Source of the DNA: Halotalea alkalilenta
Lineage (GTDB): Bacteria; Pseudomonadota; Gammaproteobacteria; Pseudomonadales; Halomonadaceae
Length of the DNA stretch: 64,000 nucleotides
NCBI RefSeq assembly: GCF_001648175.1
Contig: NZ_CP015243.1
Span: 2,046,001 to 2,110,000, forward strand
Direction: 5' to 3'
The notes beneath the pieces are model-generated. The model was not told the origin of the DNA. It was given only the letters and a program-made list of their open reading frames with translations, and did no database searches. Position numbers and translations under genes: made by a program. Positions 8,684 to 16,900 of this stretch are shown here, in pieces; position 1 is the first letter of the stretch, and each line of letters opens with the position of its first letter.

Positions 8684-8915
8684 CGACCGCCAAGTAGGTG
8701 GTACACATCGAGATCAGTTGGCCAAGCACGTTGTCGCATTCGGTGGAGGAGAGGTTGCGCTCGAATACACTGCGGACCGTGCCGAAGATCGTAGCCAGGA
8801 GCGTGAGATTCACAGTCGGCAGATCAGCGAGGTCCGCATTGGATGCGCTGGCGAACATGGCGGCGGTCGCCGCGTCGACGCGGTGCTTCGCAGCGGTCGC
8901 TGGCTGGCATGGCAA
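8658..8915 (-). pseudogene. Remnant of a TetR-family regulator (C-terminal part only)
   Basis: An 85-codon frame encodes LLATIFGTVRSVFERN followed later by LGQLISMCTTYLAVVR, the pattern of the last two helices of AcrR/TetR ligand-binding domains. No helix-turn-helix precedes it: the upstream side runs directly into the end of the HD-LuxR gene at 8952. The likely history is a deletion that removed the DNA-binding half. The only start is a TTG without a good ribosome site. The call rests on a short stretch, so the confidence is moderate. Confidence 0.4.
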
Positions 8916-8951
8916 GTGGTTTGGCAGGCGGTCGGGGACTTCGGCAGTCTG

Positions 8952-10388
8952 TCAAAGCAGGCCCGCGGTGAGCGCCTTGAGCGTGGCCGCCGCCCGGGTG
9001 GCGCAGTCTAGTTTTCGAAAGATGCTCTCGACATGAGTGCCTACGGTGCTGGGGCTGATACCCAGCGTGCGGGCGGCCTCCTTGTTGCTCGCGCCGAGGC
9101 TGATCTGCCGCAGGACCTCGAGTTCGCGTTGCGATAGCACAGTGCCGGTGCCGGGCGCCGGTCGCGTAGGGGCGATGCCCGATGCCACCATGATCGCGGT
9201 TTCCACGATGTCGACGTCGAAGCGCCCGGAGCTTGCCTCTTCCCGGAGAATCCGTGCCGCTTCCCGGTGCGTGTGCGCGGGCCGCCATGGACGCGCCTCG
9301 ACCAGCGTTTGCAGTTCGACGGCCGTGGCCAGCACCCGATGCGACGTCGCCAGCGCCGCGCCCCCCACGCCGCGAAAGTAGCCGCTGCCGTCCAATCGTT
9401 CATAAGCGTAGGAAGCGAGTTCCGTCGCGGGACCCAGGCCAGGGATCTGGCGTGCCGCTCGCGAGGTCCAGTAAGGCATCAGCCGGACCTGCTCCCACTG
9501 ATGGCTAGAGAGCTGGTCGGGCGGCGTGTTCCAGAGCTGGTTGGGCAGCGCCGCCCGCCCGATGCCATGCAGCAGCGCGGCGTCTTGCAGCAGCTCCCGT
9601 TCGGCTTTCTCCATGCCGATGAGCTCGGCGCACTGGCAGGCCAGGTGCGCGACTCGCCGGGAGTGCCCGGCCAGCCAGGGCAGCTTGAGCTCCACGACGT
9701 CCGCCAGCAGCGTAAGCTGGGGAGGCGTCTGGGTTCCCCCGGCGCGGAGGTCCCAGTCCGAGACGCGAGGGGGCATGAGTTCCATGTCGTCGAGCCAGCG
9801 CAGGCCATGTTCGATCGCAAGCATAGTGAGGTCGGCTGGGTACTTCGCGCCTGCCTCGGCTTGCAGGAACTTCAGCGCCTGTTCGCGCCCATGGGCGCGC
9901 GCGAGTATCTCCAGGTCGCTCGCCACGTTGACCCGGTAGGTCGCGCGCGGTACCGCGTCTGCGCCGAGACCCTGCGGCGACCCCAGGCCATCGTGGCGTT
10001 CGAAGGCGTGGCGCAATCCTGCCTCCACCTCAGGCGGCAGGCCCAGGTTCGCCGCCACATCGCCGGATATCTCGCAATGAATGACGGCCAGCGGCACGAT
10101 CAGCGAGCGGGTGTGCGCATCCAATGGCGGCAGGGTTTGCGCCATCATCGCTTCGCGCGAGGCAATGTCGTCGCCCAGCAGTTCGGCGAAGCCGCTGGCA
10201 TTGGCGGTGCAGCCCGACCAGCGCAGCAGCGCGACCGCGCGAGCATGGTTCTGCTCGGCGGGACCAGCGCCTTCGGCTGCGGCGAGCAGGCCTGCCAGGC
10301 AGGCCGTGCGGCGCGAATGGTCGGTTGCGCGCCCCATGCTGAGGTCGCCGACGAAAGCCAGCGCTAGAACGGCATCGGTCAGTTCCAT
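8952..10388 (-). CDS. HD-domain protein fused to a LuxR-type DNA-binding domain
   Basis: 478-aa regulator. Residues about 415-478 are a LuxR/GerE helix-turn-helix (LSQRELEVLRQISLGASNKE, then a recognition helix with STVGTHVESIFRKL). The rest resembles two HD/HD-GYP-like halves. The first has DHSRR (23-27), HCE (104-106) and ERHDGLG (130-136). The second has HSRR (242-245), HGIG (274-277) where HD is expected, and ERLDGSGYFRG (330-340). The Asp-to-Gly change in the HD pair suggests weakened metal binding, so it may sense rather than hydrolyse a nucleotide or phosphorylated ligand. ATG 10388 is preferred to a longer frame with an Arg/Cys-rich leader. It is divergent from the hydrolase at 10574. 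Confidence 0.8.
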   Translation of the reverse strand: MELTDAVLALAFVGDLSMGRATDHSRRTACLAGLLAAAEGAGPAEQNHARAVALLRWSGCTANASGFAELLGDDIASREAMMAQTLPPLDAHTRSLIVPLAVIHCEISGDVAANLGLPPEVEAGLRHAFERHDGLGSPQGLGADAVPRATYRVNVASDLEILARAHGREQALKFLQAEAGAKYPADLTMLAIEHGLRWLDDMELMPPRVSDWDLRAGGTQTPPQLTLLADVVELKLPWLAGHSRRVAHLACQCAELIGMEKAERELLQDAALLHGIGRAALPNQLWNTPPDQLSSHQWEQVRLMPYWTSRAARQIPGLGPATELASYAYERLDGSGYFRGVGGAALATSHRVLATAVELQTLVEARPWRPAHTHREAARILREEASSGRFDVDIVETAIMVASGIAPTRPAPGTGTVLSQRELEVLRQISLGASNKEAARTLGISPSTVGTHVESIFRKLDCATRAAATLKALTAGLL

Positions 10389-10471
10389 AAGGCCAGTGGT
10401 GAGATGGATGGTGTGATGGGGGAGGGAACGGATGCGGGATGGACTATAGCGGCACCGCTCATCGGGCGGGT

Positions 10472-10489
10472 ATCGGTTGATCGACCGAT
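10472..10489. promoter_or_regulatory. Near-palindrome in a divergent promoter region
   Basis: An 18-bp element, ATCGGTTGATCGACCGAT, is symmetrical at 16 of 18 positions. It lies between the HD-LuxR gene (start 10388, leftward) and the alpha/beta hydrolase (start 10574, rightward). It is well placed to be a dimer-bound operator, possibly for the LuxR-type protein next to it. Confidence 0.4.
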
Positions 10490-10573
10490 GCCGGTCGAAG
10501 CGCCGGCCCGGAATACTGCAACTCCACAAGCACGGCTTCCGATGCTTGAGAACGCAGTAAAAGGAGTCTTTCC

Positions 10574-11332
10574 ATGAAACGCTATAGTATCGCAACCGCC
10601 TTCCTGACCCTCAGCCTGGTGACGGGCTTTTCCGCACCGGCGCTGGCCGCCCAGCCTTCGGTCGTGATCACGCACGGTGCCTTCGCCGACGGTTCCGACT
10701 GGGCCAAGGTGATTTCGTTGCTGCAGGACGAAGGGGTGCAGGTGCAGGCGGTCCAGAGTCCGCTCGAATCGCTGGCCGGCGACGTGGCCGCTACTACACG
10801 GGCCATCGACAATCAGCCCGGCAACGTCGTCCTGGTCGGCCATTCCTGGGGCGGAGTGGTGATCACCGAGGCGGGCAATCATCCTAAGGTCTCCAATCTG
10901 GTATACGTGGCGGCATACGTGCCCGACGGTGGACAGTCGGTCGAGTCGCTGACACATGACCAGCCGGTGCCGCCGGGTTTGGCCAGTATCGTCGCGGACG
11001 ATCATGGCTGGCTGCGCCTGACGCCGCAAGGGGTCGCCGAGGATTTCGCCCAGGACGTTCCCGCCGAGCAGGCGCGCGTCATGGCGGCCACCCAAGGGCC
11101 GATCAAGGCCTCTGCCTTTGGCGAGGCGGTGTCGACGCCGGCCTGGAAGACCAAGCCTTCGTGGTACATCGTGGGTGAGAACGACCGCATGATCCTGCCC
11201 GAACTGCAGCACACGATGGCAAACGAGATCGGCGCCAAGGTCACCTCGCTGCCCACCAGCCATGTGCCGCAGCAATCGCGGCCGGCGGACGTGGCACGTG
11301 TGATTCTGGACGCGGTGTCCAGCGCCGAGTGA
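10574..11332 (+). CDS. Exported alpha/beta hydrolase
   Basis: 252-aa serine hydrolase with a Sec-type signal peptide (basic MKR, hydrophobic core, cleavage near APALAAQP, residues 21-28). The nucleophile elbow is GHSWGG with Ser91, and the likely acid and base are Asp204 (GENDRM) and His230 (SHVPQQ). The HGAF oxyanion loop at 34-37 is typical of the EstC/hydroxynitrile-lyase-like esterases. AAAGGAG precedes the ATG. It faces away from the HD-LuxR regulator across a palindromic operator, which suggests regulation by it. Substrate unknown. Confidence 0.85.
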   Translation: MKRYSIATAFLTLSLVTGFSAPALAAQPSVVITHGAFADGSDWAKVISLLQDEGVQVQAVQSPLESLAGDVAATTRAIDNQPGNVVLVGHSWGGVVITEAGNHPKVSNLVYVAAYVPDGGQSVESLTHDQPVPPGLASIVADDHGWLRLTPQGVAEDFAQDVPAEQARVMAATQGPIKASAFGEAVSTPAWKTKPSWYIVGENDRMILPELQHTMANEIGAKVTSLPTSHVPQQSRPADVARVILDAVSSAE

Positions 11333-11475
11333 AAGCGCTGGCGCGAACGCAGCCATACTGACCCGTGCTGTTCCGATTCGCAGTCTTTTACGGACACCCA
11401 GCCCATCGGCCTGCGTGTCCGTCTTTGGTTTCAAGGCATGACGAGCCGCTGGTTTCCCGAGCGCGCCCTGTTTGC

Positions 11476-12135
11476 TCACCGATCGCGCGAAACGACCATG
11501 AAGTAGCCGCACGGCTCAGCCGTATGGTTGGCGAAGGCGTGGTCTACGTCTGCCTGGAAGAAGAGCGCATCTCCCGGGCCTAGATACTGCTTCGTGTCTT
11601 TGAACTCGACGACGAGATTGCCGATGGTGACCACGACCTGTTTTTCCGTCCCTGCCGGATAGGCCGGGAGCAACCCGGTCGAAATGCCAGGGGGAAGGGC
11701 GTGGTAGATGAGCTCGACGCGTCCGCCGCCGGTGGCAGGAGAGACGATATGCCGCTCGAAGCCGGTCTCGGGATCGCGAAAAATGGGGCGATCCGCCCTG
11801 CGCAGGAGTGCTACGGCCCCGCCGGCCACGCTCCCCCCGACCAGCTCGGTCAAGGATGTCTGCAAACTCTGTGCGATTCTCGTCGCAACGCCGATCGTCG
11901 GATTCTTTTCTCCCCGCTCGACCTTCGACAGCATCGCGCGACTGACCCCCGAACGCTGGGACAGCTGTTCCAACGTAAGCCCGGCGGCATCGCGCAGTCT
12001 GCGGACGCGGGCGCCGAAAGCGCGCGACAGTTCTTCGCCTTCTTCCGGCGTGGTCGCGTTGGTGTGCTGTCTGTGCAACGGCTCCCCCTGTAGGCCACCG
12101 GCTCGAGCGCATGAACGGACATTATCTTCCACCAT
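11476..12135 (-). CDS. XRE-family regulator with C-terminal cupin domain
   Basis: 219-aa one-component regulator. The HTH_3 domain is about residues 38-95 (VRRLRDAAGLTLEQLSQRSG, then SRAMLSKVERGEKNPT), and a cupin_2 barrel occupies about 145-215 (GTEKQVVVTIG, then GPGDALFFQADVDHAF). Such proteins usually repress a neighbouring metabolic gene and respond to a small ligand in the cupin. ATG at 12135 lacks a good ribosome site. A TTG at 12078, preceded by AGGGGGAG, would give a 200-aa product and may be the real start. It is divergent from the metallo-hydrolase at 12330, with TCTTCT half-sites between. Confidence 0.85.
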   Translation of the reverse strand: MVEDNVRSCARAGGLQGEPLHRQHTNATTPEEGEELSRAFGARVRRLRDAAGLTLEQLSQRSGVSRAMLSKVERGEKNPTIGVATRIAQSLQTSLTELVGGSVAGGAVALLRRADRPIFRDPETGFERHIVSPATGGGRVELIYHALPPGISTGLLPAYPAGTEKQVVVTIGNLVVEFKDTKQYLGPGDALFFQADVDHAFANHTAEPCGYFMVVSRDR

Positions 12136-12265
12136 GGGAGAACGGTTCAAGCTTGGACGCCGCGCGCTCAGGGCGGCTGTTCGCGGCGCTCGAGCCGCGC
12201 AGTTCATCGTCGAGTTAAGACAGGTCGCTTGCGGGGCAGGCGGTCGGTTGGCCGGGTTGTTCTTG

Positions 12266-12290
12266 TCTTCTAAAGAAGATAAGTTCTTCT
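12266..12290. promoter_or_regulatory. Array of three TCTTCT/AGAAGA half-sites
   Basis: TCTTCT at 12266-12271, AGAAGA at 12274-12279 and TCTTCT at 12285-12290 form overlapping inverted repeats. They lie between the XRE-cupin regulator and the divergent metallo-hydrolase, about 40 bp upstream of the latter's start. This is a plausible operator for the XRE-cupin protein. Confidence 0.45.
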
Positions 12291-12329
12291 CTCGGTTAAT
12301 GGACACGGCCCTGGTGCAAGGAGACGAGC

Positions 12330-13304
12330 ATGAGCGACAGGCTTTGGCGAAAAGACGCGGCAGACCACTGGAAGCAGAGGTTGAGCGCCATGAAGCAGCC
12401 GGCTATGGACGCCCGGCGCAGGGAGGTACTTGGATTTTGCGCAGCCGCCCTGGCCACCGCCGCGGCGCCCCCCGTTTTCGCCACATCATCCGCAGGCGCC
12501 ATGGGGCTGCTCGCCTCGGGCCAGAACCATGCGTCTTTCGATTTTGGCGGGCTGAAAGTCATCGCACTACGGGATGGCTATGTCGACATGCCCCCGTCGA
12601 GACTGCGCCAGGGGAGCGGCCAGGCGATGGACAGGCTGCCCGATGGGCTGCCGCTGGTGGATGGTCAGCTGCGACTCTCGGTCAACGCCTTCGTCATCAT
12701 CGATGAGCAGCGTGCGGTGCTGATCGACACCGGGGCATCGAATAGCTGGGAGCCGACGATGGGCAGGTTGCCGGAGGCGTTGAGGGAGGCGGGAATCGAC
12801 AGCGAAAGCATCACCCACGTCGCCTTGACCCATACGCATACGGATCACCTCAATGGCCTCATCGCCGCCGACGGTTCGCAAGCGTTTCCGCAGGCCAGGC
12901 AAATATTCGTGCCAAGGGAGGAGGCGTCGGCTTTCAGCGGCCGATTGAGCGGTCTGCGCGATCGCCTCGTGCCCATCGATGACGGCTTCGCGGTCAGTGA
13001 ACGGATCACAGCGGTCAAGGCTGCGGGGCACTCACCGGGGCATACCGCATACGAGGTCAGAAGCGATGCGGGGCGCCTGCTGGTCTGGGGCGACATCGTC
13101 CACGTCCCCTTCATTCAATTCGAACGGCCAGAGATCACATGGCAGTTCGATGGCGACCAGTCGAGAGCGCGCGAGGCGAGAATGGCGATACTCGAACGGG
13201 TCGCGCAGCCGGACTACCTCATCGCCGGAGCGCATCTCGACTTTCCCGGCATCGGCTCCGTCACCAGAGCTGAACAGGGATTCTCCTTTAAGCCCTTGAG
13301 CTGA
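12330..13304 (+). CDS. Exported metallo-beta-lactamase-fold hydrolase
   Basis: 324-aa MBL-fold enzyme. The metal motif HTHTDH is at residues 168-173, followed by the third-histidine motif AAGHSPGHT, the bridging Asp in WGDIVH, and a late His in AGAHLDFPG. An N-terminal segment with DARRREVLGF (28-37) and a long Ala-rich hydrophobic run ending near FATSS resembles a Tat/Sec export signal. ATG 12330 is chosen because AAGGAGA precedes it; an internal ATG at 12390 is the alternative and would give a more standard signal length. It is divergent from the XRE-cupin regulator. The class includes lactonases, alkylsulfatases and quorum-quenching enzymes. Confidence 0.85.
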   Translation: MSDRLWRKDAADHWKQRLSAMKQPAMDARRREVLGFCAAALATAAAPPVFATSSAGAMGLLASGQNHASFDFGGLKVIALRDGYVDMPPSRLRQGSGQAMDRLPDGLPLVDGQLRLSVNAFVIIDEQRAVLIDTGASNSWEPTMGRLPEALREAGIDSESITHVALTHTHTDHLNGLIAADGSQAFPQARQIFVPREEASAFSGRLSGLRDRLVPIDDGFAVSERITAVKAAGHSPGHTAYEVRSDAGRLLVWGDIVHVPFIQFERPEITWQFDGDQSRAREARMAILERVAQPDYLIAGAHLDFPGIGSVTRAEQGFSFKPLS

Positions 13305-13388
13305 TTGAGAGACTGATCGAAAGATTGATCGAAGGGCTGGGCAAATCACGCATCACGCTGCGTCGACCCACCGGTGTCAGGAGGCTTC

Positions 13389-14171
13389 ATGAACGAACCA
13401 GGCAACATCGAGCGCATCTACATCCTCGACGGCGGGATTGCCGAGGTCGATGACGCGTCGATCTACTCGCCGGGCGTCAATGTGGGCGTTCCCATGAGGC
13501 TTAGCTGCAACGCCTATCTCATCCGTCATCGCAGCGGCTGGCTTTTGTGGGATACGGGCACGCAGGACGATCTGGTCGCCGAGCCGGATGGCCGGATCAT
13601 GGCGCACGGCATTCGCGCGAAGGTTCACAAGACCATTGCGTCGCAGCTCGCCGACATCGGCGTGAGGCCGGATGAAATCGGCACCCTCGTCATCTCCCAT
13701 GCCCATTACGACCATGTGGGCAATTGCCGCCTGTTTCGCAAGGCGAAGTGGATCGTGCAGAAGGCCGAGTACGAGGCGATGTTCGGGCCCGCACCGGATC
13801 GCTTCGGCTACCTGCCCGAGCTGTACTCGATGCTGGATGACAACCCCACCGAGCTCGTCGAAGGCGACCACGACATCTTCGGCGACGGTACGGTACGGAT
13901 GATCGCAACGCCCGGACACACGCCGGGCCACTGCTCGCTGCTGGTCCGGCTGCCCAAAACCGGCCCCGTGCTGCTCAGCGGCGATATCGCGCACGACTGC
14001 GGCAACTACCGCTGCCGCTGCGTCCCTTCGTTCAACGTGGACAGCTTCGCCACCGTTGCGTCGATGGAAAAAGTGGACGCGCTGCTGCGTGCGGAAGGCG
14101 CCAAGCTGTGGATCAACCATGACATCGCGCAGAGCGCAACGCTTGCCCATGCCCCAAGCTGGATCGAATGA
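13389..14171 (+). CDS. N-acyl-homoserine-lactonase-like metallo-hydrolase
   Basis: 260-aa MBL-fold protein close in layout to AiiA/AttM AHL lactonases: an N-terminal YILDGG strand, the LLWDTG strand, the dinuclear zinc motif HAHYDH at 104-109, TPGHTPGH, SGDIAHD and INHD. AHL lactonases open the homoserine lactone ring and silence quorum sensing; related enzymes act on other lactones. AGGAGG at 13379-13384 fixes the start at 13389. It follows the other MBL hydrolase by 84 bp in the same direction, so both may answer to the XRE-cupin regulator. Specific AHL activity is inferred, not shown. Confidence 0.8.
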   Translation: MNEPGNIERIYILDGGIAEVDDASIYSPGVNVGVPMRLSCNAYLIRHRSGWLLWDTGTQDDLVAEPDGRIMAHGIRAKVHKTIASQLADIGVRPDEIGTLVISHAHYDHVGNCRLFRKAKWIVQKAEYEAMFGPAPDRFGYLPELYSMLDDNPTELVEGDHDIFGDGTVRMIATPGHTPGHCSLLVRLPKTGPVLLSGDIAHDCGNYRCRCVPSFNVDSFATVASMEKVDALLRAEGAKLWINHDIAQSATLAHAPSWIE

Positions 14172-14569
14172 CTGCTTGCAGCGCTTTTCGAGCCGCTTGC
14201 GGCTCTAAACGGCCGTAGGCGAGCTGGTTCGCGCCCCCCGGCCCTCTCGGCCAACGCGCCGGTAGCCTCCTCATGCATCATCGCTCTGCGCCATCGCTAG
14301 GGTCGCGTCGAGCAGCTGCGCTGCTCCGTTGGCCCTCGGCGGTTTTTCCATCGAATGAACTCCCCGCTTGACAACATCGGCTCAAAGTTAATACTACCTA
14401 TGGTAACTTACCAAAGGTAGACTTTGCTGACCGAGCCGCGCTGGGCATCTAGTCCGGTGATGGAGATCCTTGTGCCTGCGTCGAGCACCTTCGTAACGCG
14501 ACCGCCGCGCTCGCACCAGGTGCGAACGACGTTGCGCATCCGCTGCGGAGTAATTTCCAAGGAAAAATC
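14172..14569. other. Intergenic region with hairpin, promoter-like sequence and palindrome
   Basis: 398 bp with no convincing gene. It holds a perfect short hairpin at 14190-14205 (stem GAGCCGC/GCGGCTC, no clear U-run), a TTGACA box at about 14368-14373, and the striking palindrome at 14394-14420 described separately. Confidence 0.55.
14394..14420. promoter_or_regulatory. 27-bp near-perfect palindrome, candidate operator
   Basis: The arms CTACCTATGGTAA and TTACCAAAGGTAG are complementary except for one inner mismatch per arm, around a single central base. The site can also be read as two tandem TACC-N3-GGTA repeats. It sits just downstream of a TTGACA box and about 150 bp before the epoxide-hydrolase-like gene. 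No regulator gene is adjacent. Confidence 0.55.
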
Positions 14570-15679
14570 ATGATCAATCTTTCTCGCAGGGCGCTGCTCG
14601 CAGGTTTCGGTGCGGCGGCGATGATCACGGCCATGCCTGCTTTTGCCCTGCAGGCGACCATGCCGCCGGTTCGCATGGTCAGAACCAATGGGGTCGACCT
14701 GGCGGTGTATGAGGCCGGTTCAGGTCCGGCCATCGTCTTGCTGCACGGCTTCCCAGGGCTGGCCTACACCTGGCGCCATCAGATACCCGCGCTCGCTGCC
14801 GCGGGCTATCGCATCATCGTCCCCGACCTGCGCGGCTATGGGCTGAGCGACAGGCCAGAAGCGGTCGAGGACTATGACGTTGCCCAGCTGACAGCGGATC
14901 TCGTCGGCCTGCTCGACGCGCTTGGGGTGGAGCGGGCGGTATTGATGGGCCATGACTGGGGCGGTCTGCTCGCCTGGCAGATGCCGCTTTTCTACCAGGA
15001 GCGGGTCGCCGGAGTGATTGCGCTCAATACACCACACATTCCCCACTGGATGCTCTGGCTGCACCCGGTGCTGGTCAACGCCGTGTTGCCGAAGGGGCGA
15101 ACCTTCGTCGCCGATCCGAATGTCGATCCGATCGCGCAAATGCGCGAAATCTACCGTCCCGAGATGTACGTGCTGATGTTCCAGGACGGGAATGCGGCCG
15201 ACGAGGTGATGAACCAGGACGTGCGCGGCACATTGCGAAGCGCGCTGCGCAAGGACCTGATCACCAGCGCCGATTGGGACGAACTGCCGCCTGAGCTGGG
15301 GCACATGGCGTACTACGGGCAGCCCCTGCCGGATCGTCTTCCGGGGCGGGATGTCCTGAACGCACAGGAGCTGAATTTCTACCTCCGACACTTCGAGCGC
15401 ACCGGCTTCACGCCGGGTATCAACTGGTATCGCAATATTTCGCGCAACTGGCATGCGGGACGCGATATCGACCAGACCATCCATGTGCCTTCGCTGATGG
15501 TATCCGCGGCCAATGACGTGGTTCTCAGGCCAAGCATGACCGATGCAATGGATGCGTACGTGAAGGATCTCGACAGGTATGTGCTTGCCGATTGCTGGCA
15601 TTGGACGCCCGAAGAGAAGCCGGCGGAATTGAACCGGCTGGCGATTGCCTGGCTGGAGAGGCGCTATCCATCGCATTGA
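14570..15679 (+). CDS. Exported epoxide-hydrolase-like alpha/beta hydrolase
   Basis: 369-aa protein with a clear twin-arginine signal: SRRALL at residues 5-10, a hydrophobic core, and a cleavage site near MPAFALQ (22-28). The mature part is an epoxide-hydrolase-type alpha/beta hydrolase: oxyanion motif HGFPG at 59-63, nucleophile Asp129 in GHDWGG, and a late His344 in CWHWTPEEKP. Asp rather than Ser as nucleophile separates epoxide hydrolases and haloalkane dehalogenases from esterases; the HGFPG and cap region favour epoxide hydrolase. It lies alone behind the palindrome at 14394-14420. Export through Tat implies action in the periplasm. Confidence 0.85.
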   Translation: MINLSRRALLAGFGAAAMITAMPAFALQATMPPVRMVRTNGVDLAVYEAGSGPAIVLLHGFPGLAYTWRHQIPALAAAGYRIIVPDLRGYGLSDRPEAVEDYDVAQLTADLVGLLDALGVERAVLMGHDWGGLLAWQMPLFYQERVAGVIALNTPHIPHWMLWLHPVLVNAVLPKGRTFVADPNVDPIAQMREIYRPEMYVLMFQDGNAADEVMNQDVRGTLRSALRKDLITSADWDELPPELGHMAYYGQPLPDRLPGRDVLNAQELNFYLRHFERTGFTPGINWYRNISRNWHAGRDIDQTIHVPSLMVSAANDVVLRPSMTDAMDAYVKDLDRYVLADCWHWTPEEKPAELNRLAIAWLERRYPSH

Positions 15680-15802
15680 ACGTGCATAGGTCCCTGCGTG
15701 GGTTGTGCAGCGCAACCTCACCGGGGATATGCGCTAGTTCCACCGAGCTCCGGTGGGCAGGCCGAGAATTCAAACATGAGGTTTTTGGTAATGGAGAAGA
15801 TG

Positions 15803-16804
15803 ATGACAGGACAGGTGCTGTTCGTCGGCGGTTCGGGAATCGTTGGGCGTCAAGCGGTCAGGTTCTTTCGCCAGCGGCATCCTGATCTGCCGATCCTGAT
15901 CGGCGGGCGCGATTTGGCGAAGGCGAGGGCGGTCGCCCGGGAAGTGAGCCCGGCCGAAGCGGTGAAGCTCGACATCGAAAGCCCTGGGCTGGGACTCGGC
16001 CGCGACGTTTGCCTGGCCGCCGTGGTCATGATGGCGCCTGACGAGGGTCTTCATGGCCTGGCATGCGCGCAGGAGAGGGGGATCCCCTACCTGAGCATCG
16101 GCAACTGGCTGGTCGAAGTCGGTGCCGAGATGGCGCATTTCATCCGCCGCCCTCGAGCGGCCCCCATCGTGCTCGCCAGTCATTGGCACGGTGGGCCCGC
16201 GGTCTTTCTCACCCAGCTGATCGCAAAGACCTTGGACAGCGTGCGTGCCATCAGGGTCGGGGCGATCGTGGATGAGCTCGACCCGACCGGCCCCGCTGCT
16301 ATCGCGGACATGGAGCGGGGAGGGGAAGGTGGCTCCGGTGCCCTGGCCTTTGAGGGGGGACGGCGCGTTTGGCTGTCCGCGGACGCGGCCCGAAGAATGG
16401 TCAGTGCCATCGATGGCAGGGAGCTCGAGGCCATCGCGTTCGCACCGTATGACATCGTCAGCCTCCATGCCGTGACAGGCGCGCAGGACGTGCGCTTCGA
16501 TCTCGCGACCGGTGTGTCGTCGAGCCGCCTGCGGGGAGGCGACATCGCCACCGAGCTGATCGTGGAAATCGACGGCGAAATCGGCGCTATGCCTAGATCA
16601 CGCCGTTCGACCATCGAGTTCCCGAAAGGGCAGGCTGCGTTGACGGGGCTCAGCATTGTGCTGGCGCTATCGACCGTCCTGGGTCTGGAAGGCCGGCCGC
16701 CGGCCCCTCCAGGTCTCTACTTTCCGGAGCTGCTGATGGACACCGAATGGTTCCTGGACGAGCTTGTCCGAGCCGGCGCCACCGTGGAGAAGGATGTCGA
16801 ATGA
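15803..16804 (+). CDS. Saccharopine-dehydrogenase-like NAD(P)-binding protein
   Basis: 333-aa protein starting with a Rossmann strand and glycine loop FVGGSGIVGR, then LPILIGGRDL, as in the Sacchrp_dh_NADP domain. The C-terminal part is an all-family catalytic/dimerisation region with no recognised motif. Several in-frame ATGs exist (15776, 15791, 15800, 15803); 15803 has the best spacing to GGAG at 15793-15796. Relatives are annotated as saccharopine dehydrogenases, but most outside the lysine pathway have unknown substrates. It follows the epoxide-hydrolase-like gene by about 120 bp in the same direction. Confidence 0.7.
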   Translation: MTGQVLFVGGSGIVGRQAVRFFRQRHPDLPILIGGRDLAKARAVAREVSPAEAVKLDIESPGLGLGRDVCLAAVVMMAPDEGLHGLACAQERGIPYLSIGNWLVEVGAEMAHFIRRPRAAPIVLASHWHGGPAVFLTQLIAKTLDSVRAIRVGAIVDELDPTGPAAIADMERGGEGGSGALAFEGGRRVWLSADAARRMVSAIDGRELEAIAFAPYDIVSLHAVTGAQDVRFDLATGVSSSRLRGGDIATELIVEIDGEIGAMPRSRRSTIEFPKGQAALTGLSIVLALSTVLGLEGRPPAPPGLYFPELLMDTEWFLDELVRAGATVEKDVE

Positions 16805-16900
16805 CCAAGGGACGCTCCGACGACCGAACGGGAGCCGGCTGAGCGACACCCCGGATGAGTGAGCGGTACTCGACGAGCCTGTCGCAAAAGGCTCGCCCCT

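Noticed and set aside
14006..14281. Leftward 91-codon frame after the lactonase-like gene
   Set aside because: It overlaps the end of that gene in antisense and its unique part is an Ala/Arg-rich stretch with no motif.
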